NCBI RefSeq assembly: GCF_050389775.1
Contig: NZ_CP177144.1
Span: 4,402,001-4,466,000 of the forward strand
DNA length: 64,000 nt
Source of the DNA: Marinibacterium sp050389775
GTDB taxonomy: Bacteria > Pseudomonadota > Alphaproteobacteria > Rhodobacterales > Rhodobacteraceae
Direction of reading: 5' to 3'
How positions within the stretch are numbered: position 1 is the stretch's first letter; each line of letters opens with the position of its first letter. The position numbers and the translations under genes were made by a program. Of this stretch, positions 35,158 through 44,437 are shown piece after piece. The notes beneath the pieces were generated by a model that saw nothing but the letters and a program-made list of their open reading frames with translations, had not been told where the DNA came from and ran no database searches.

Positions 35158-36369
35158 TCAGGGCAGCGGATCGGTGCGGAACAGCCGGATCTTGAGCCCG
35201 CCATGGGGGATCGGCGGGCCGGGCGGCAGCCAGGGCAGACCGGTGGCCCGGGCCAGGGCGGTATCGGATGTCACCAGCCCCACGCGCCAGCCGGAAAACC
35301 GGGCCTTGAGCGTGTCGCCAAGGGCACCGTGCAGGGCAAAGAGCAGCTTCTTGTTGCCGATCCGCGTGCCATAGGGCGGGTTGATCATGACCAGCCCCGG
35401 CGGGCCGTCGGGCCGGCCGGCATCGGACACGGCACAATTCACAAAGTCGCAGACCGCTCCGACCCCGGCCCGCGCGGCATTCTCGCCGGCCATCTTCACC
35501 GCGCCGGGATCGCGGTCCGAGCCGTGAAACCGCAGCCCCTCGGCCAGTGCCGCGCCGGTCTCGCCGGCCACGCGCATTTCTTCCCAGGCGGCGGCATCGA
35601 ACCCGGGCAGCCGGGCAAAGTCAAAGGCCCGGGCGCGGCCCGGGGCCAGGCCCATGGCCCGTTCGGCCGCCTCGATCACGAAGGTACCCGAGCCGCACAT
35701 CATGTCCAGCACCGGTTCGTCCCCGGCAAAGCCGCATTGGCGCAGGAACATCGCGGCCAGCGTCTCGCGCATCGGGGCCTTGCCCACGGCCAGCTTGCTG
35801 CCCCGCCGGTGCAGCGGCGCGCCCGACGAATCGATGCTCAGCGTGCAGAGATCATCCTCGATTCGCGCCCGGATCTGCAGCGGCTCTCCGGCACTGGGCG
35901 CGGCCTCGCCGATCGCCTCGCGGATCGCCGCCTCGATGCGCTGGGTCGCCGCGCCGGCATGGTAGACCCGTGATTTCCGGCAGGTCGTCTCGACGCTGAT
36001 CGCCTGGCCCCGGCCCAGCACGGCGGCCCAGTCGATCCGGCGCACGCGCTTGTCCAGCTGGGCGATATGCATCACCCGGAACTCGGCCAGCCGCACCAGC
36101 ACGCGCGTCGCGCCCCGGCACCACAGGTTCAGCCGCCAGACCTCGGGCCAGCCGCCCTGCAGCACCACACCGCCCGGCACCGGCGCGGCCTGGTCAAAGC
36201 CCAGCCCCTGCACCTCTTCGGCCAGCACGTCTTCGAGCCCCGGCGTGCCGGAGAGAAAGATCTCGAACGGGGGTTCGGGGCGGATCGGCTGGGCCGGCGG
36301 CGGCGGGGCCGTGACCGGTGCGCCGGCGGGTTTCTTGCGCCGGCGACGGGATGACGACGTGCGGGCCAT
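35158..36369 (-). CDS. THUMP-domain RNA methyltransferase (RlmL-like)
   Basis: The 403-residue protein has a basic N-terminal tail (RTSSSRRRRKKPAG). A THUMP RNA-binding domain is at about residues 35-180 and a Rossmann methyltransferase after it: VLDMMCGSGTFVIEAAERAMG (SAM) and VMINPPYGTRIG (catalytic NPPY, base-flipping N6/N2 type). This matches the N-terminal half of 23S rRNA G2445 methyltransferase RlmL; the RlmK half is absent, as usual outside enterics. The substrate is inferred. Confidence 0.9.
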   Translation of the reverse strand: MARTSSSRRRRKKPAGAPVTAPPPPAQPIRPEPPFEIFLSGTPGLEDVLAEEVQGLGFDQAAPVPGGVVLQGGWPEVWRLNLWCRGATRVLVRLAEFRVMHIAQLDKRVRRIDWAAVLGRGQAISVETTCRKSRVYHAGAATQRIEAAIREAIGEAAPSAGEPLQIRARIEDDLCTLSIDSSGAPLHRRGSKLAVGKAPMRETLAAMFLRQCGFAGDEPVLDMMCGSGTFVIEAAERAMGLAPGRARAFDFARLPGFDAAAWEEMRVAGETGAALAEGLRFHGSDRDPGAVKMAGENAARAGVGAVCDFVNCAVSDAGRPDGPPGLVMINPPYGTRIGNKKLLFALHGALGDTLKARFSGWRVGLVTSDTALARATGLPWLPPGPPIPHGGLKIRLFRTDPLP

Positions 36370-36468
36370 CAGCGCGCGCCCCGACGGGCCGGGCGGGCCA
36401 TATGCAACAGGGCGGGTCCCCGGCGGGGGCCAGGGCAGGCCGGCAACATGATCATGCGGAACGGGCCG

Positions 36469-36885
36469 TCAGTCGCGGCGGCGCAGGCGGATCACCACGT
36501 CGACCGAGGCGATCTCGGCCCCTTCGGGCGCTTTCGGCAGCTGGGTGATGACCAGCTCGTCGGCCGGCGCGTCAAAGAGCTGAGCCTCGTCTTCCCAGAA
36601 GAAATGCGGGTGATCGTGGGTCTTGGTGTCGAAATAGCTTTTCGAGCCGTCGACCGTGACTTCCTGCAGCAGGCCGGCATCGCAGAAGGCGCGCAGGGTG
36701 TTGTAGACCGTGGCCAGCGACACGGCGACGCCGCGTTCACGCGCGGTGTCGAACAGGATTTCCGCCGTGACGTGCCGGTCCTTGCCATCCCCCACGAGCA
36801 GCTTGGCCAGGGCCACGCGCTGACGCGTGGGCCGCAGCCCCGCCTGGCCCAGCCAGGTCTTCGCTCTTTCTTCGGGTTGTGCCAC
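36469..36885 (-). CDS. irr: Fur-family iron response regulator Irr
   Basis: This is a 138-residue Fur-family protein. The DNA-binding domain is GLRPTRQRVALAKLL with the recognition helix VSLATVYNTLRAF. The dimer domain has FDTKTHDHPHFFWEDEAQLFD, where the His-rich segment replaces the usual Fur metal sites and resembles alphaproteobacterial Irr, the haem-responsive regulator. GTG 36885 is 9 nt from GGAG (36895-36898); a GTG two codons upstream (36891) is only 3 nt away, so 36885 is preferred. It is divergent from fabA, a conserved pairing in this order. Confidence 0.88.
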   Translation of the reverse strand: MAQPEERAKTWLGQAGLRPTRQRVALAKLLVGDGKDRHVTAEILFDTARERGVAVSLATVYNTLRAFCDAGLLQEVTVDGSKSYFDTKTHDHPHFFWEDEAQLFDAPADELVITQLPKAPEGAEIASVDVVIRLRRRD

Positions 36886-37460
36886 GCGCACCTACTCCAA
36901 GACGACTAGCAATGGCTTATATAGGGCTTGAGAGGGGCCGAACTCAATGGGAATCCGGAAAAAGCCATGAAAGCTGGCCGGATTGCCGCAGGTTTCCGCC
37001 GCGGCATCCTGACGCTGGGCCGGTCCGATCCGGATGTGACCGGGGCAATGTGCCGCCAGAGGCGCGCGATGGTGCGCCCGGGGTCCCGTGCGGGCGGCAG
37101 TATCGGCAATGGCATGGGCCGGCGCCCGGGGCCGTCACGGCCATTGTCATGCCGACGCCATGCAACGATGCCAGAATCGGCCCGGCAAACGGCCCGCCGG
37201 GCGCGAAACCCGCCACAATCGCCGCCCCGCAACGGCCCGCCCCCGCGCCCCCGATGCTGGCCAGGCATGGCTGGCACAGGGCACAACCAGGGGCCTGCCA
37301 GCCCCTGCCCCGCGCCCGGCGGGGCGCCCGATCGCCGCCGTGCCGCCCGGGGCCGGCGGATGCCTGGGTCGTGTCGGGGCCGACATGGCCTTGCAGGACA
37401 TCGGCCGCCGGTGATAGAGGGGGCGAAATGCAGAACCGAGAGAGCAGGAGACGCGCCAGC
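36886..37460. other. 575-base divergent region irr-fabA
   Basis: No supported gene is seen; the frame running into fabA is low complexity. The AT-rich GGCTTATATAGGGCTTG near 36912 is close to irr and could be its promoter. The rest is very GC-rich with no clear site. Confidence 0.5.
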
Positions 37461-37970
37461 ATGGCGAAATTCCCCACCTTCTTCGACAAGGATGCGCTCC
37501 TGAAATGCGCCCGTGGCGAGCTTTTCGGCCCGGGCAATGCTCAGCTGCCGGAACCGCCCATGCTGATGATGGACCGGATCACCGATGTCAGCGCGGATGG
37601 CGGCAGCCATGGCAAGGGCCATGTCGTCGCCGAGTTCGACATCACCCCGGACCTGTGGTTCTTCAAATGTCATTTCCCGGGCAACCCGATCATGCCCGGC
37701 TGCCTCGGCCTGGACGGCCTGTGGCAGCTGACCGGTTTCAACCTCGGCTGGCGGGGCATGCCCGGCAAGGGCATGGCGCTTGGCGTCGGCGAGGTGAAGC
37801 TGTCCGGCATGGTCACGCCCGAACGCAAGATGCTGACCTATGTCGTCGACATGGTCCGCGTCATCGACCGCAAGCTCAAGATGGGCGTGGCCGATGGCCG
37901 GGTTGAGGCCGACGGAGAAGAGATCTATTCGGTCAAGGGTATGAAGGTGGGGCTCTCGACCGGAGAGTGA
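37461..37970 (+). CDS. fabA: 3-hydroxydecanoyl-ACP dehydratase/isomerase
   Basis: The 169-residue hotdog-fold enzyme introduces the cis double bond in anaerobic unsaturated fatty acid synthesis. The active site is His71 in FFKCHFPGNPIMPG and Asp85 in CLGLDGLWQL. The start at 37461 (MAKFPTFF) gives the standard length and has GGAG 10 nt upstream; an ATG at 37428 would add 11 basic residues. It is followed by fabB after 49 bases and fabI, an operon for unsaturated fatty acids. Confidence 0.96.
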   Translation: MAKFPTFFDKDALLKCARGELFGPGNAQLPEPPMLMMDRITDVSADGGSHGKGHVVAEFDITPDLWFFKCHFPGNPIMPGCLGLDGLWQLTGFNLGWRGMPGKGMALGVGEVKLSGMVTPERKMLTYVVDMVRVIDRKLKMGVADGRVEADGEEIYSVKGMKVGLSTGE

Positions 37971-38019
37971 GAGAACGCCCGGGGCCGAAACCAGGCCACA
38001 CCAGACAAGGGAGACCCCC

Positions 38020-39249
38020 ATGCGCCGCGTCGTCGTAACAGGACTGGGCATCGTGTCGTCGATCGGCACCGACTCCGGAATGGTCCTTGAATCACTCAAG
38101 CAAGGACGGTCCGGGATCACGGCCAATGCCGACATGGCGGAACACGGGTTCCGCAGCCGTGTGGCCGGTGCCATCGACCTTGACCCCAAGGAGCACATCG
38201 ACAAGCGCACCCTGCGCTTCATGGGGCCGGGCGCTGCCTTTGCCTATGTTGCCATGCAGCAGGCGATTGCCGATGCCGGGCTCGAGGAAAAGGACATCGT
38301 CAACGAGCGCACCGGCCTTGTCGCCGGCTCGGGCGGGCCGTCGACCAGCGCCATGTTCGCCGCGCACCAGACGGTGCTGAAATCCGGCGCGACCAAGCGC
38401 ATCGGGCCCTTTGTCGTGCCCAAGGCCATGTCGTCGACGATCTCGGCCAACCTGGCCACGGCCTACAAGATCAAGGGCATCAACTATTCGATCACCTCGG
38501 CCTGCACGACGTCGCTGCATTGCATCGGCAATGCGGCCGAGCAGATCATGATGGGCAAGCAGGACGTGATGTTCGCCGGCGGCGGCGAGGAACTGGACTG
38601 GACCCTGTCCTGCCTGTTCGACGCCATGGGCGCGATGTCGTCCAAGTACAACGACACGCCCGAACGGGCCTCGCGCGCGTTTGACGCCGACCGCGACGGC
38701 TTTGTCATCTCGGGCGGTGGCGGCATCCTGGTTCTCGAAGAGCTGGAACATGCCAAGGCCCGCGGCGCCAAGATCTATGCCGAGGTCACGGGCTATGCGG
38801 CCACGTCGGACGGCCATGACATGGTCGCCCCCTCGGGCGAAGGCGGCGAGCGGGCCATGCGCGGCGCGCTGCAGACCTTCGACCGCGACCGCACCATCGG
38901 CTATATCAACGCCCATGGCACCTCGACCCCCGTCGGCGACGTCGGCGAGATCGAGGCCGTGCGCCGGGTCTTCGGCAACGGGCCGGCGCCCGTCGTGTCG
39001 TCGACCAAATCCATGACCGGCCATGCCCAGGGCGCGGCCGGCGCGCTGGAGGCGGTGTTCTGCCTCCTCATGCTGCAACACGATTTCATCGCGCCGTCGA
39101 TCAATATCGACACGCTGGATCCGGACCTGACCGAGGGCGAGATTGCCACCGGGCTGGTTGAAAATGCCGGGCTCGACAGCGTCATGACGAATTCATTCGG
39201 CTTTGGCGGCACCAACGGATCCATGATCCTTTCCAGATACCACGGATAA
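38020..39249 (+). CDS. fabB: Beta-ketoacyl-ACP synthase I
   Basis: The 409-residue condensing enzyme elongates the cis-3-decenoyl product of FabA. The catalytic triad is Cys162 in SACTTSLHCIG, His299 in NAHGTSTPVGD and His335 in SMTGHAQGAAG. The C-terminal NSFGFGGTNGSMIL is canonical. Adjacent FabA, and the CTTS motif, favour FabB over FabF. Confidence 0.96.
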   Translation: MRRVVVTGLGIVSSIGTDSGMVLESLKQGRSGITANADMAEHGFRSRVAGAIDLDPKEHIDKRTLRFMGPGAAFAYVAMQQAIADAGLEEKDIVNERTGLVAGSGGPSTSAMFAAHQTVLKSGATKRIGPFVVPKAMSSTISANLATAYKIKGINYSITSACTTSLHCIGNAAEQIMMGKQDVMFAGGGEELDWTLSCLFDAMGAMSSKYNDTPERASRAFDADRDGFVISGGGGILVLEELEHAKARGAKIYAEVTGYAATSDGHDMVAPSGEGGERAMRGALQTFDRDRTIGYINAHGTSTPVGDVGEIEAVRRVFGNGPAPVVSSTKSMTGHAQGAAGALEAVFCLLMLQHDFIAPSINIDTLDPDLTEGEIATGLVENAGLDSVMTNSFGFGGTNGSMILSRYHG

Positions 39250-39251
39250 GA

Positions 39252-40046
<795 letters not shown>

Positions 40047-40081
40047 TATCGCGCCGGCCCGCGGGCCGGTCATCTTTTCGC

Positions 40082-40120
40082 CATCAGGCCCGGTGCACCG
40101 CATCGGGCCTGATGCGTTTT
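40082..40120 (+). terminator. Terminator of the fabA-fabB-fabI operon
   Basis: A perfect 11-bp stem (CATCAGGCCCG at 40082-40092, CGGGCCTGATG at 40104-40114) has an 11-base loop and is followed by CGTTTT. Confidence 0.88.
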
Positions 40121-40362
40121 CCGACCGGAAAACGCGCCCGCCCTGCGCCCGGTGCCGGATTCTTGGGCAGCCGGGTTTCCCCGCCCGAACCCCCTGCAAA
40201 ACATGGCCGAACCGGCTGGCCCCGTAAAAAATCGCACCAAATGTGCATCAGTTAACAATGTTAGGCAACGGCTAACCCCTATGGCCATGCCCCTGCCATC
40301 TGAGCGCCCCTTTTCGCCGATAGCCCTGCGGTTGCATCAACGATTGCGGGAAACCGATCAAG
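40121..40362. other. Upstream region of a small membrane protein gene
   Basis: An AT-richer stretch (40220-40280) includes GTTAACAATGTTAGG and a GTTAG...CTAAC inverted repeat. A 29-codon open frame (40281-40370) overlaps the following start by 8 bases (MAMPLPSERP... to ETDQDE). It could be a leader peptide; this is a weak inference. Confidence 0.4.
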
Positions 40363-40629
40363 ATGAATGATTACGACGACCAATACGGCACTGCATTTCA
40401 CCGCCCGGCCTGGGCCCGGTGGCTCAGCGGCATCTTCCTTGCAACCTGCGGGATCGGCGTCGGCGTCATCTTCCTGGCCCAGCCCAAGATCACCTCGCGG
40501 ATCCCCCTCACCCCGGCCCAGTTCTCGGCCCTGCCCGACTGGATGCAGGACCAGATGAAGGGCCGGCGGCTGACCGAGGCCGAACCCGGCATCGACTGGT
40601 CGTCGTCACAGGGCTACGACCTGCCCTGA
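40363..40629 (+). CDS. Small single-pass membrane protein
   Basis: The 88-residue protein has a short acidic N-terminus (MNDYDDQYG), one membrane helix (WLSGIFLATCGIGVGVIFLA, about residues 20-39), and a polar tail with LPDWMQDQMKGRRLTEAEPGID. No family is recognised. The ribosome-binding site is weak (GGGA), and the start overlaps the stop of a 29-codon upstream frame, which would allow coupling. It stands alone between a terminator and a repeat array. Confidence 0.6.
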   Translation: MNDYDDQYGTAFHRPAWARWLSGIFLATCGIGVGVIFLAQPKITSRIPLTPAQFSALPDWMQDQMKGRRLTEAEPGIDWSSSQGYDLP

Positions 40630-41009
40630 CGCGGCCGGTCGTTCGGGCCGCTCCTACATCCCCGTTGCACCATTCTGGGTTCAATCCCCCGGGGCAGGTG
40701 CCGCCGCCCGACCAATCCGGCCTGGGGCCTGTCGCCCGACCGCCCCGGCCAAGGGCCATCGCCCGACCGCCCTGGCCCCGGTCATCGCCTGACCGCCCTC
40801 GCCCCGGCCATCGCCCGACCGCCGCGACCCGAGCCCATTCCCCACCCGGCCCGGGCCCATCACCCGCCCTCCCAGGCGGGCTCTGAACGAACACGACGCG
40901 CCTTGGCGCCGGGCTGTCCGCATTCCGCCCGGCCGGCCCGAACGGCCCCTCGCCCCCCTTCCCTCTGACGCGGGTGTGTGTCACTCTCGCCGCGTAGGGA
41001 GGAGGCGAT
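40630..41009. other. 380-base gap with GC-rich tandem repeat
   Basis: It is filled by the degenerate array at 40705-40822 and similar GC-rich sequence. No gene is supported. The dehalogenase ribosome-binding site is at its right end. Confidence 0.6.
40705..40822. repeat. Degenerate ~27-bp tandem repeat
   Basis: The word CGCCCGAC (once CGCCTGAC) recurs at 40705, 40733, 40760, 40786 and 40812, at 26-28-base spacing. It is embedded in variants of CCATCGCCCGACCGCC plus CCCGG. About five units are visible. Confidence 0.75.
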
Positions 41010-41696
41010 ATGCCCATCAGGACCTGTATCTTCGATGCATACGGGACGTTGTTCGACGTGTCCGCAGCGGCCCGCCAGGCAGCGGCCGAACCCGGTCATG
41101 ACCGGCTTGCCGCCCATTGGCAGACCCTGGCCCGCGACTGGCGCCTGAAACAGCTGCAATACACCTGGCTGCGCGCGGTCACCGGGGCCCATGCCGATTT
41201 CTGGGATGTCACCGCCGACGGGCTGGACTGGGCGCTTGAGGACTGCGGGCTGCAGGGTGATGCCGCCCTGCGCCAACGCCTGCTCGATCTCTACTGGGAG
41301 CTGCAGGCCTATGACGAGGTGCCCGCCATGCTGGCCCGGCTGAAAGAGGCCGGGCTGGACACCGCCATCCTGTCCAACGGCTCGCCGGCCATGCTGGACG
41401 GCGCGGTGCGCTCGGCCGGGATCGGCGATCTGCTCGACGACGTGCTGTCGGTCGAAAGCGTCGGGGTATTCAAGCCCGATCACCGGGTCTATGACCTGGT
41501 CGGCCAGCGGTTCGGCACGGCCCGCGACGAGGTGCTCTTCGTGTCGTCCAACGGCTGGGATGCCGGGGCGGCCACGGGCTATGGCTTTGTCACGGCCTGG
41601 GTCAACCGCGCCGGCGAGCCGGTCGACCGGCTGCCCTGGACACCGCCCCACATCCTGACCGACCTGACCGGCATTCCTGAACTCGCGAGGCGTTGA
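41010..41696 (+). CDS. Haloacid dehalogenase, type II
   Basis: The 228-residue HAD-superfamily enzyme has the nucleophile Asp9 in CIFDAYGTLFD, a helical cap with QYTWLRA, Ser/Asn in AILSNGSP, Lys in VGVFKPDHRVY and the acidic loop FVSSNGWDAGAA. This is the L-2-haloacid dehalogenase pattern. GGAGGAGGCGAT precedes the ATG. It is the first of three overlapping genes with an alpha/beta hydrolase and a PLP dehydratase. Confidence 0.92.
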   Translation: MPIRTCIFDAYGTLFDVSAAARQAAAEPGHDRLAAHWQTLARDWRLKQLQYTWLRAVTGAHADFWDVTADGLDWALEDCGLQGDAALRQRLLDLYWELQAYDEVPAMLARLKEAGLDTAILSNGSPAMLDGAVRSAGIGDLLDDVLSVESVGVFKPDHRVYDLVGQRFGTARDEVLFVSSNGWDAGAATGYGFVTAWVNRAGEPVDRLPWTPPHILTDLTGIPELARR

Positions 41697-42541
41697 TGGC
41701 CACTTTCCGAACATCCGACGGGCTGACGCTCTATTATGAAATCACCGGCACCGGCCCGGCCCTGCTGTGCCTGGCCGGGCTGACGCGCAACAGCCGCGAT
41801 TTCGATCCCCTGCGCGCGGCGCTGGACGGCGTGCAGGTCATCACCCTGGATTACCGCGGCCGCGGCCTGTCGGAATTCGACGAGGACCACGCCAATTACA
41901 ACGTGCTGCGCGAAGGCCGCGACACGCTGGAGCTGATCGCCCATCTCGGGCTGGACCGGGTCACCGTGCTGGGCACTTCGCGCGGCGGGCTGATCGCCAT
42001 GGCCCTGGCCGCCGGCCACCGCGAGAAACTGGCCGGCGTGATCCTGAACGATGTCGGCCCCGAGGTCGGCCCGGCGGGCATTGCCCGGATCATGGAACAT
42101 CTCGGCCAGGCCCCGGCCGTGCCCGACCTTGATGCCGAGGCCGCGCGGATGCAGGCCGACACCCGGCACAGCTTTCCCGGCGTGCCCCTGGCCCGCTGGC
42201 GCCAGCAGGCCGAGGCACAGTACCGCGAGACCGAAGAGGGCCTGGCCCTGCGCTATGACCCGCATCTGCGCCATGCCATCCTCGAGCAGGCCGCGGCCGA
42301 GGCCACGCCCGACCTGTGGCTGTTCTTCGAGGCGCTGAAAACGCTGCCCGTCGGCTTGCTACACGGCGTCAATTCCGACATTCTGCTGCCCGAAACGGTG
42401 GCCGAGATGCGACGGCGTCATCCCGGCCTGATCGTGGCCGAGGTGGCGGACCGGGGTCATGTGCCATTCCTGGACGAACCCCAAAGCCTGGACGTGATCC
42501 GGGCAGTACTGACCGAGGCGGAATGTCTGACTTTGACATGA
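41696..42541 (+). CDS. Alpha/beta hydrolase
   Basis: The 281-residue protein has the nucleophile Ser95 in VLGTSRGGLIA, the oxyanion region near LAGLTRNSRD, and the catalytic His in ADRGHVPFLDEP near the C-terminus. The start is ATG 41696, whose A is the last base of the preceding TGA (TGATG). It overlaps the next gene by 19 bases. Substrate unknown; context suggests degradation of a small acid or ester. Confidence 0.9.
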   Translation: MATFRTSDGLTLYYEITGTGPALLCLAGLTRNSRDFDPLRAALDGVQVITLDYRGRGLSEFDEDHANYNVLREGRDTLELIAHLGLDRVTVLGTSRGGLIAMALAAGHREKLAGVILNDVGPEVGPAGIARIMEHLGQAPAVPDLDAEAARMQADTRHSFPGVPLARWRQQAEAQYRETEEGLALRYDPHLRHAILEQAAAEATPDLWLFFEALKTLPVGLLHGVNSDILLPETVAEMRRRHPGLIVAEVADRGHVPFLDEPQSLDVIRAVLTEAECLTLT

Positions 42542-43503
42542 TCGCGGCGGCTGCCGGACGGCTTGACGGCCATGTCCGGCGGACGCCTCTCCTGACTTCA
42601 CCTTTCCTGGACGATATCGCCGGACGGCGCGTGCTGGTGAAACCCGAATGCCTGCAGCATACCGGCAGCTTCAAGTTCCGCGGCGCCTGGTCGGCGATCT
42701 CGGCGCTGGATCCGGCGCTGCGCGGGCGCGGGGTGATTGCCTATTCCAGCGGCAACCACGCCCAGGGCGTGGCCCTGGCCGCCCGGCTGCACGACGTGCC
42801 CTCGGTCATCGTCATGCCGGCCGATGCGCCGGCGCTCAAGATCGCCAACACCCGGGCGCTTGGCGCCGAGGTCGTGCTGTACGACCGGGGCCGCGAATCG
42901 CGCGAGGAGATCGGCGAGGCGCTGGCCCGCGACCGCGGCCTGACCCTGATCCGGCCCTATGACGAGCCCCAGGTCATCGCCGGCCAGGGCACCTGCGGGC
43001 TGGAGATTGCCGAACAGGCCGCTGAGCTGGGCGTGACCGACGCCCAGGTGCTGGTCTGTTGCGGCGGCGGCGGGCTGACCTCGGGCGTGGCCCTGGCGCT
43101 GGAACGCACGGCCCCGGCCCTGCGCGTCCGCCCGGTCGAGCCGCAGGGGTTCGACGACGTGACCCGCTCGCTGGCCAGCGGCCGGATCGAGCGCAACGCG
43201 GCCGAATCCGGCGGGCTGTGCGATGCCATCCTGACCCCGGCCCCGGGCCAGCTGACCTTTCCGATCCTGTCGCGGCTCTGCGGCCCCGGGCTAGTGGTGA
43301 CCGAAGACGAGGCCCTGCGGGCCATGGCCCTGGCCTTCCTGCGCCTGAAGATCGTGATCGAGCCGGGCGGGGCCGTGGCCCTGGCCGCCGCGCTGTTCCA
43401 TGGCGACAAGCTGGACGGCGAGGCGGTGATCGCCGTGGCCTCGGGCGGCAATGTCGATCCGGCGGTCTTCCGCATGGCGCTGGACCGGCTCGACGCGGCC
43501 TGA
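42523..43503 (+). CDS. Threonine/serine dehydratase-like PLP enzyme
   Basis: This is a 326-residue fold-type II PLP enzyme. The Schiff-base Lys51 is in HTGSFKFRGAW. The phosphate loop is CCGGGGLTSG, and YSSGNHAQGVALAA is the substrate Asn/Gly loop. No C-terminal ACT domain is present, so it is a catabolic or racemase-type enzyme (TdcB/serine racemase-like) rather than biosynthetic IlvA. The start inside the preceding gene follows ACCGAGGCGGA. The exact substrate is unknown. Confidence 0.88.
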   Translation: MSDFDMIAAAAGRLDGHVRRTPLLTSPFLDDIAGRRVLVKPECLQHTGSFKFRGAWSAISALDPALRGRGVIAYSSGNHAQGVALAARLHDVPSVIVMPADAPALKIANTRALGAEVVLYDRGRESREEIGEALARDRGLTLIRPYDEPQVIAGQGTCGLEIAEQAAELGVTDAQVLVCCGGGGLTSGVALALERTAPALRVRPVEPQGFDDVTRSLASGRIERNAAESGGLCDAILTPAPGQLTFPILSRLCGPGLVVTEDEALRAMALAFLRLKIVIEPGGAVALAAALFHGDKLDGEAVIAVASGGNVDPAVFRMALDRLDAA

Positions 43504-43625
43504 TCCCCGGTGATCCCCGCTGCGGGGCGGCCTGCGCGCCCCGCGCTTTACGCCGCCCCCCGCCCGGCCTATCACGGCCGGCAACGGCCCGATCCCGGCG
43601 GCCGGGCCACCAAGGGGACCGACGC

Positions 43626-44414
43626 ATGACCATTGCCGACCTGGGCGACGTCCAGCTGCATTACCGCCTCGACGGGCCCGAGGACGGCGCGCCGCTGCTG
43701 CTGGTCAATTCGCTGGGCACCGACCTGCGGCTCTGGAACGACCTGCTGCCCCTGCTGCCCGACGGCCTGCGCATCATCCGCTATGACAAGCGCGGCCATG
43801 GCCGGTCCTCGCTGCCCGATGCGCCCTGCACCATGGGCGCGCTGGTCAAGGATGCCGAGGCCCTGCTGGACCACCTGGACCTGCGCGATGCCGTGGTCGT
43901 CGGCCTGTCGATCGGCGGCATGATCGCCCAGGGCCTGGCCGTCAAGCGGCTGGACCTGGTGCGCGGGCTGGTGCTGTCGAACACCGCGGCCAAGATCGGC
44001 ACCCGCCAGATCTGGCAGGACCGCGCCCGGGTCGTCGAGGCCCGCGGGCTGGAGCCTCTGGCCGACGGGATCCTCGCGCGCTGGCTGCCGCCGCGTGCCC
44101 TGTCCGGGCCGCAGGCCGCGCGCTGCCGCGAGATGCTAATCGCCCAGCCCGCCCGGGGTTATGCCGCCTGTTGCCTGGCCATCGCGGGCACCGATTTCTA
44201 CACGCCCACGGCCTCGCTGCGCCTGCCCCTGCTGGGCATCGCCGGGTCCGAGGACCGCGCCACGCCGCCCGACCTGGTACGCGAAACGGTCGATCTGGTG
44301 CCCGGGGCGCGCTTTTGCCTGATGCGCGGGGCCGGCCATCTGCCGCCGGTCGACGCGCCGGCCGATTATGCCACCATCCTGGGTGATTTCCTGCGCGAAA
44401 TCGGCCATATCTGA
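43626..44414 (+). CDS. pcaD: 3-oxoadipate enol-lactonase
   Basis: The 262-residue alpha/beta hydrolase has Ser95 in VVGLSIGGMIAQGLA and catalytic His in MRGAGHLPPVDAP. The N-terminus with VNSLGTDLRLWNDLLPLL and RYDKRGHGRSS is diagnostic for PcaD. It hydrolyses beta-ketoadipate enol-lactone in aromatic (protocatechuate) degradation. It lies 23 bases before pcaB. Confidence 0.93.
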   Translation: MTIADLGDVQLHYRLDGPEDGAPLLLVNSLGTDLRLWNDLLPLLPDGLRIIRYDKRGHGRSSLPDAPCTMGALVKDAEALLDHLDLRDAVVVGLSIGGMIAQGLAVKRLDLVRGLVLSNTAAKIGTRQIWQDRARVVEARGLEPLADGILARWLPPRALSGPQAARCREMLIAQPARGYAACCLAIAGTDFYTPTASLRLPLLGIAGSEDRATPPDLVRETVDLVPGARFCLMRGAGHLPPVDAPADYATILGDFLREIGHI

Positions 44415-44437
44415 CGTTCCAACCCAAGCGAGGTCCC

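Noticed and set aside
34034..35437. Fusion of miaB with a long upstream frame
   Set aside because: The extra region is antisense to the glycosyltransferase-like gene, and MiaB starts normally at 34033.
36879..37460. N-terminal domain fused to FabA
   Set aside because: The upstream part of the frame is low complexity; FabA has its normal length from ATG 37461.
40251..40275. CtrA-type site (TTAA-N7-TTAA) before the small membrane protein gene
   Set aside because: The TTAAC and TTAG half-sites are spaced too closely for the CtrA consensus.
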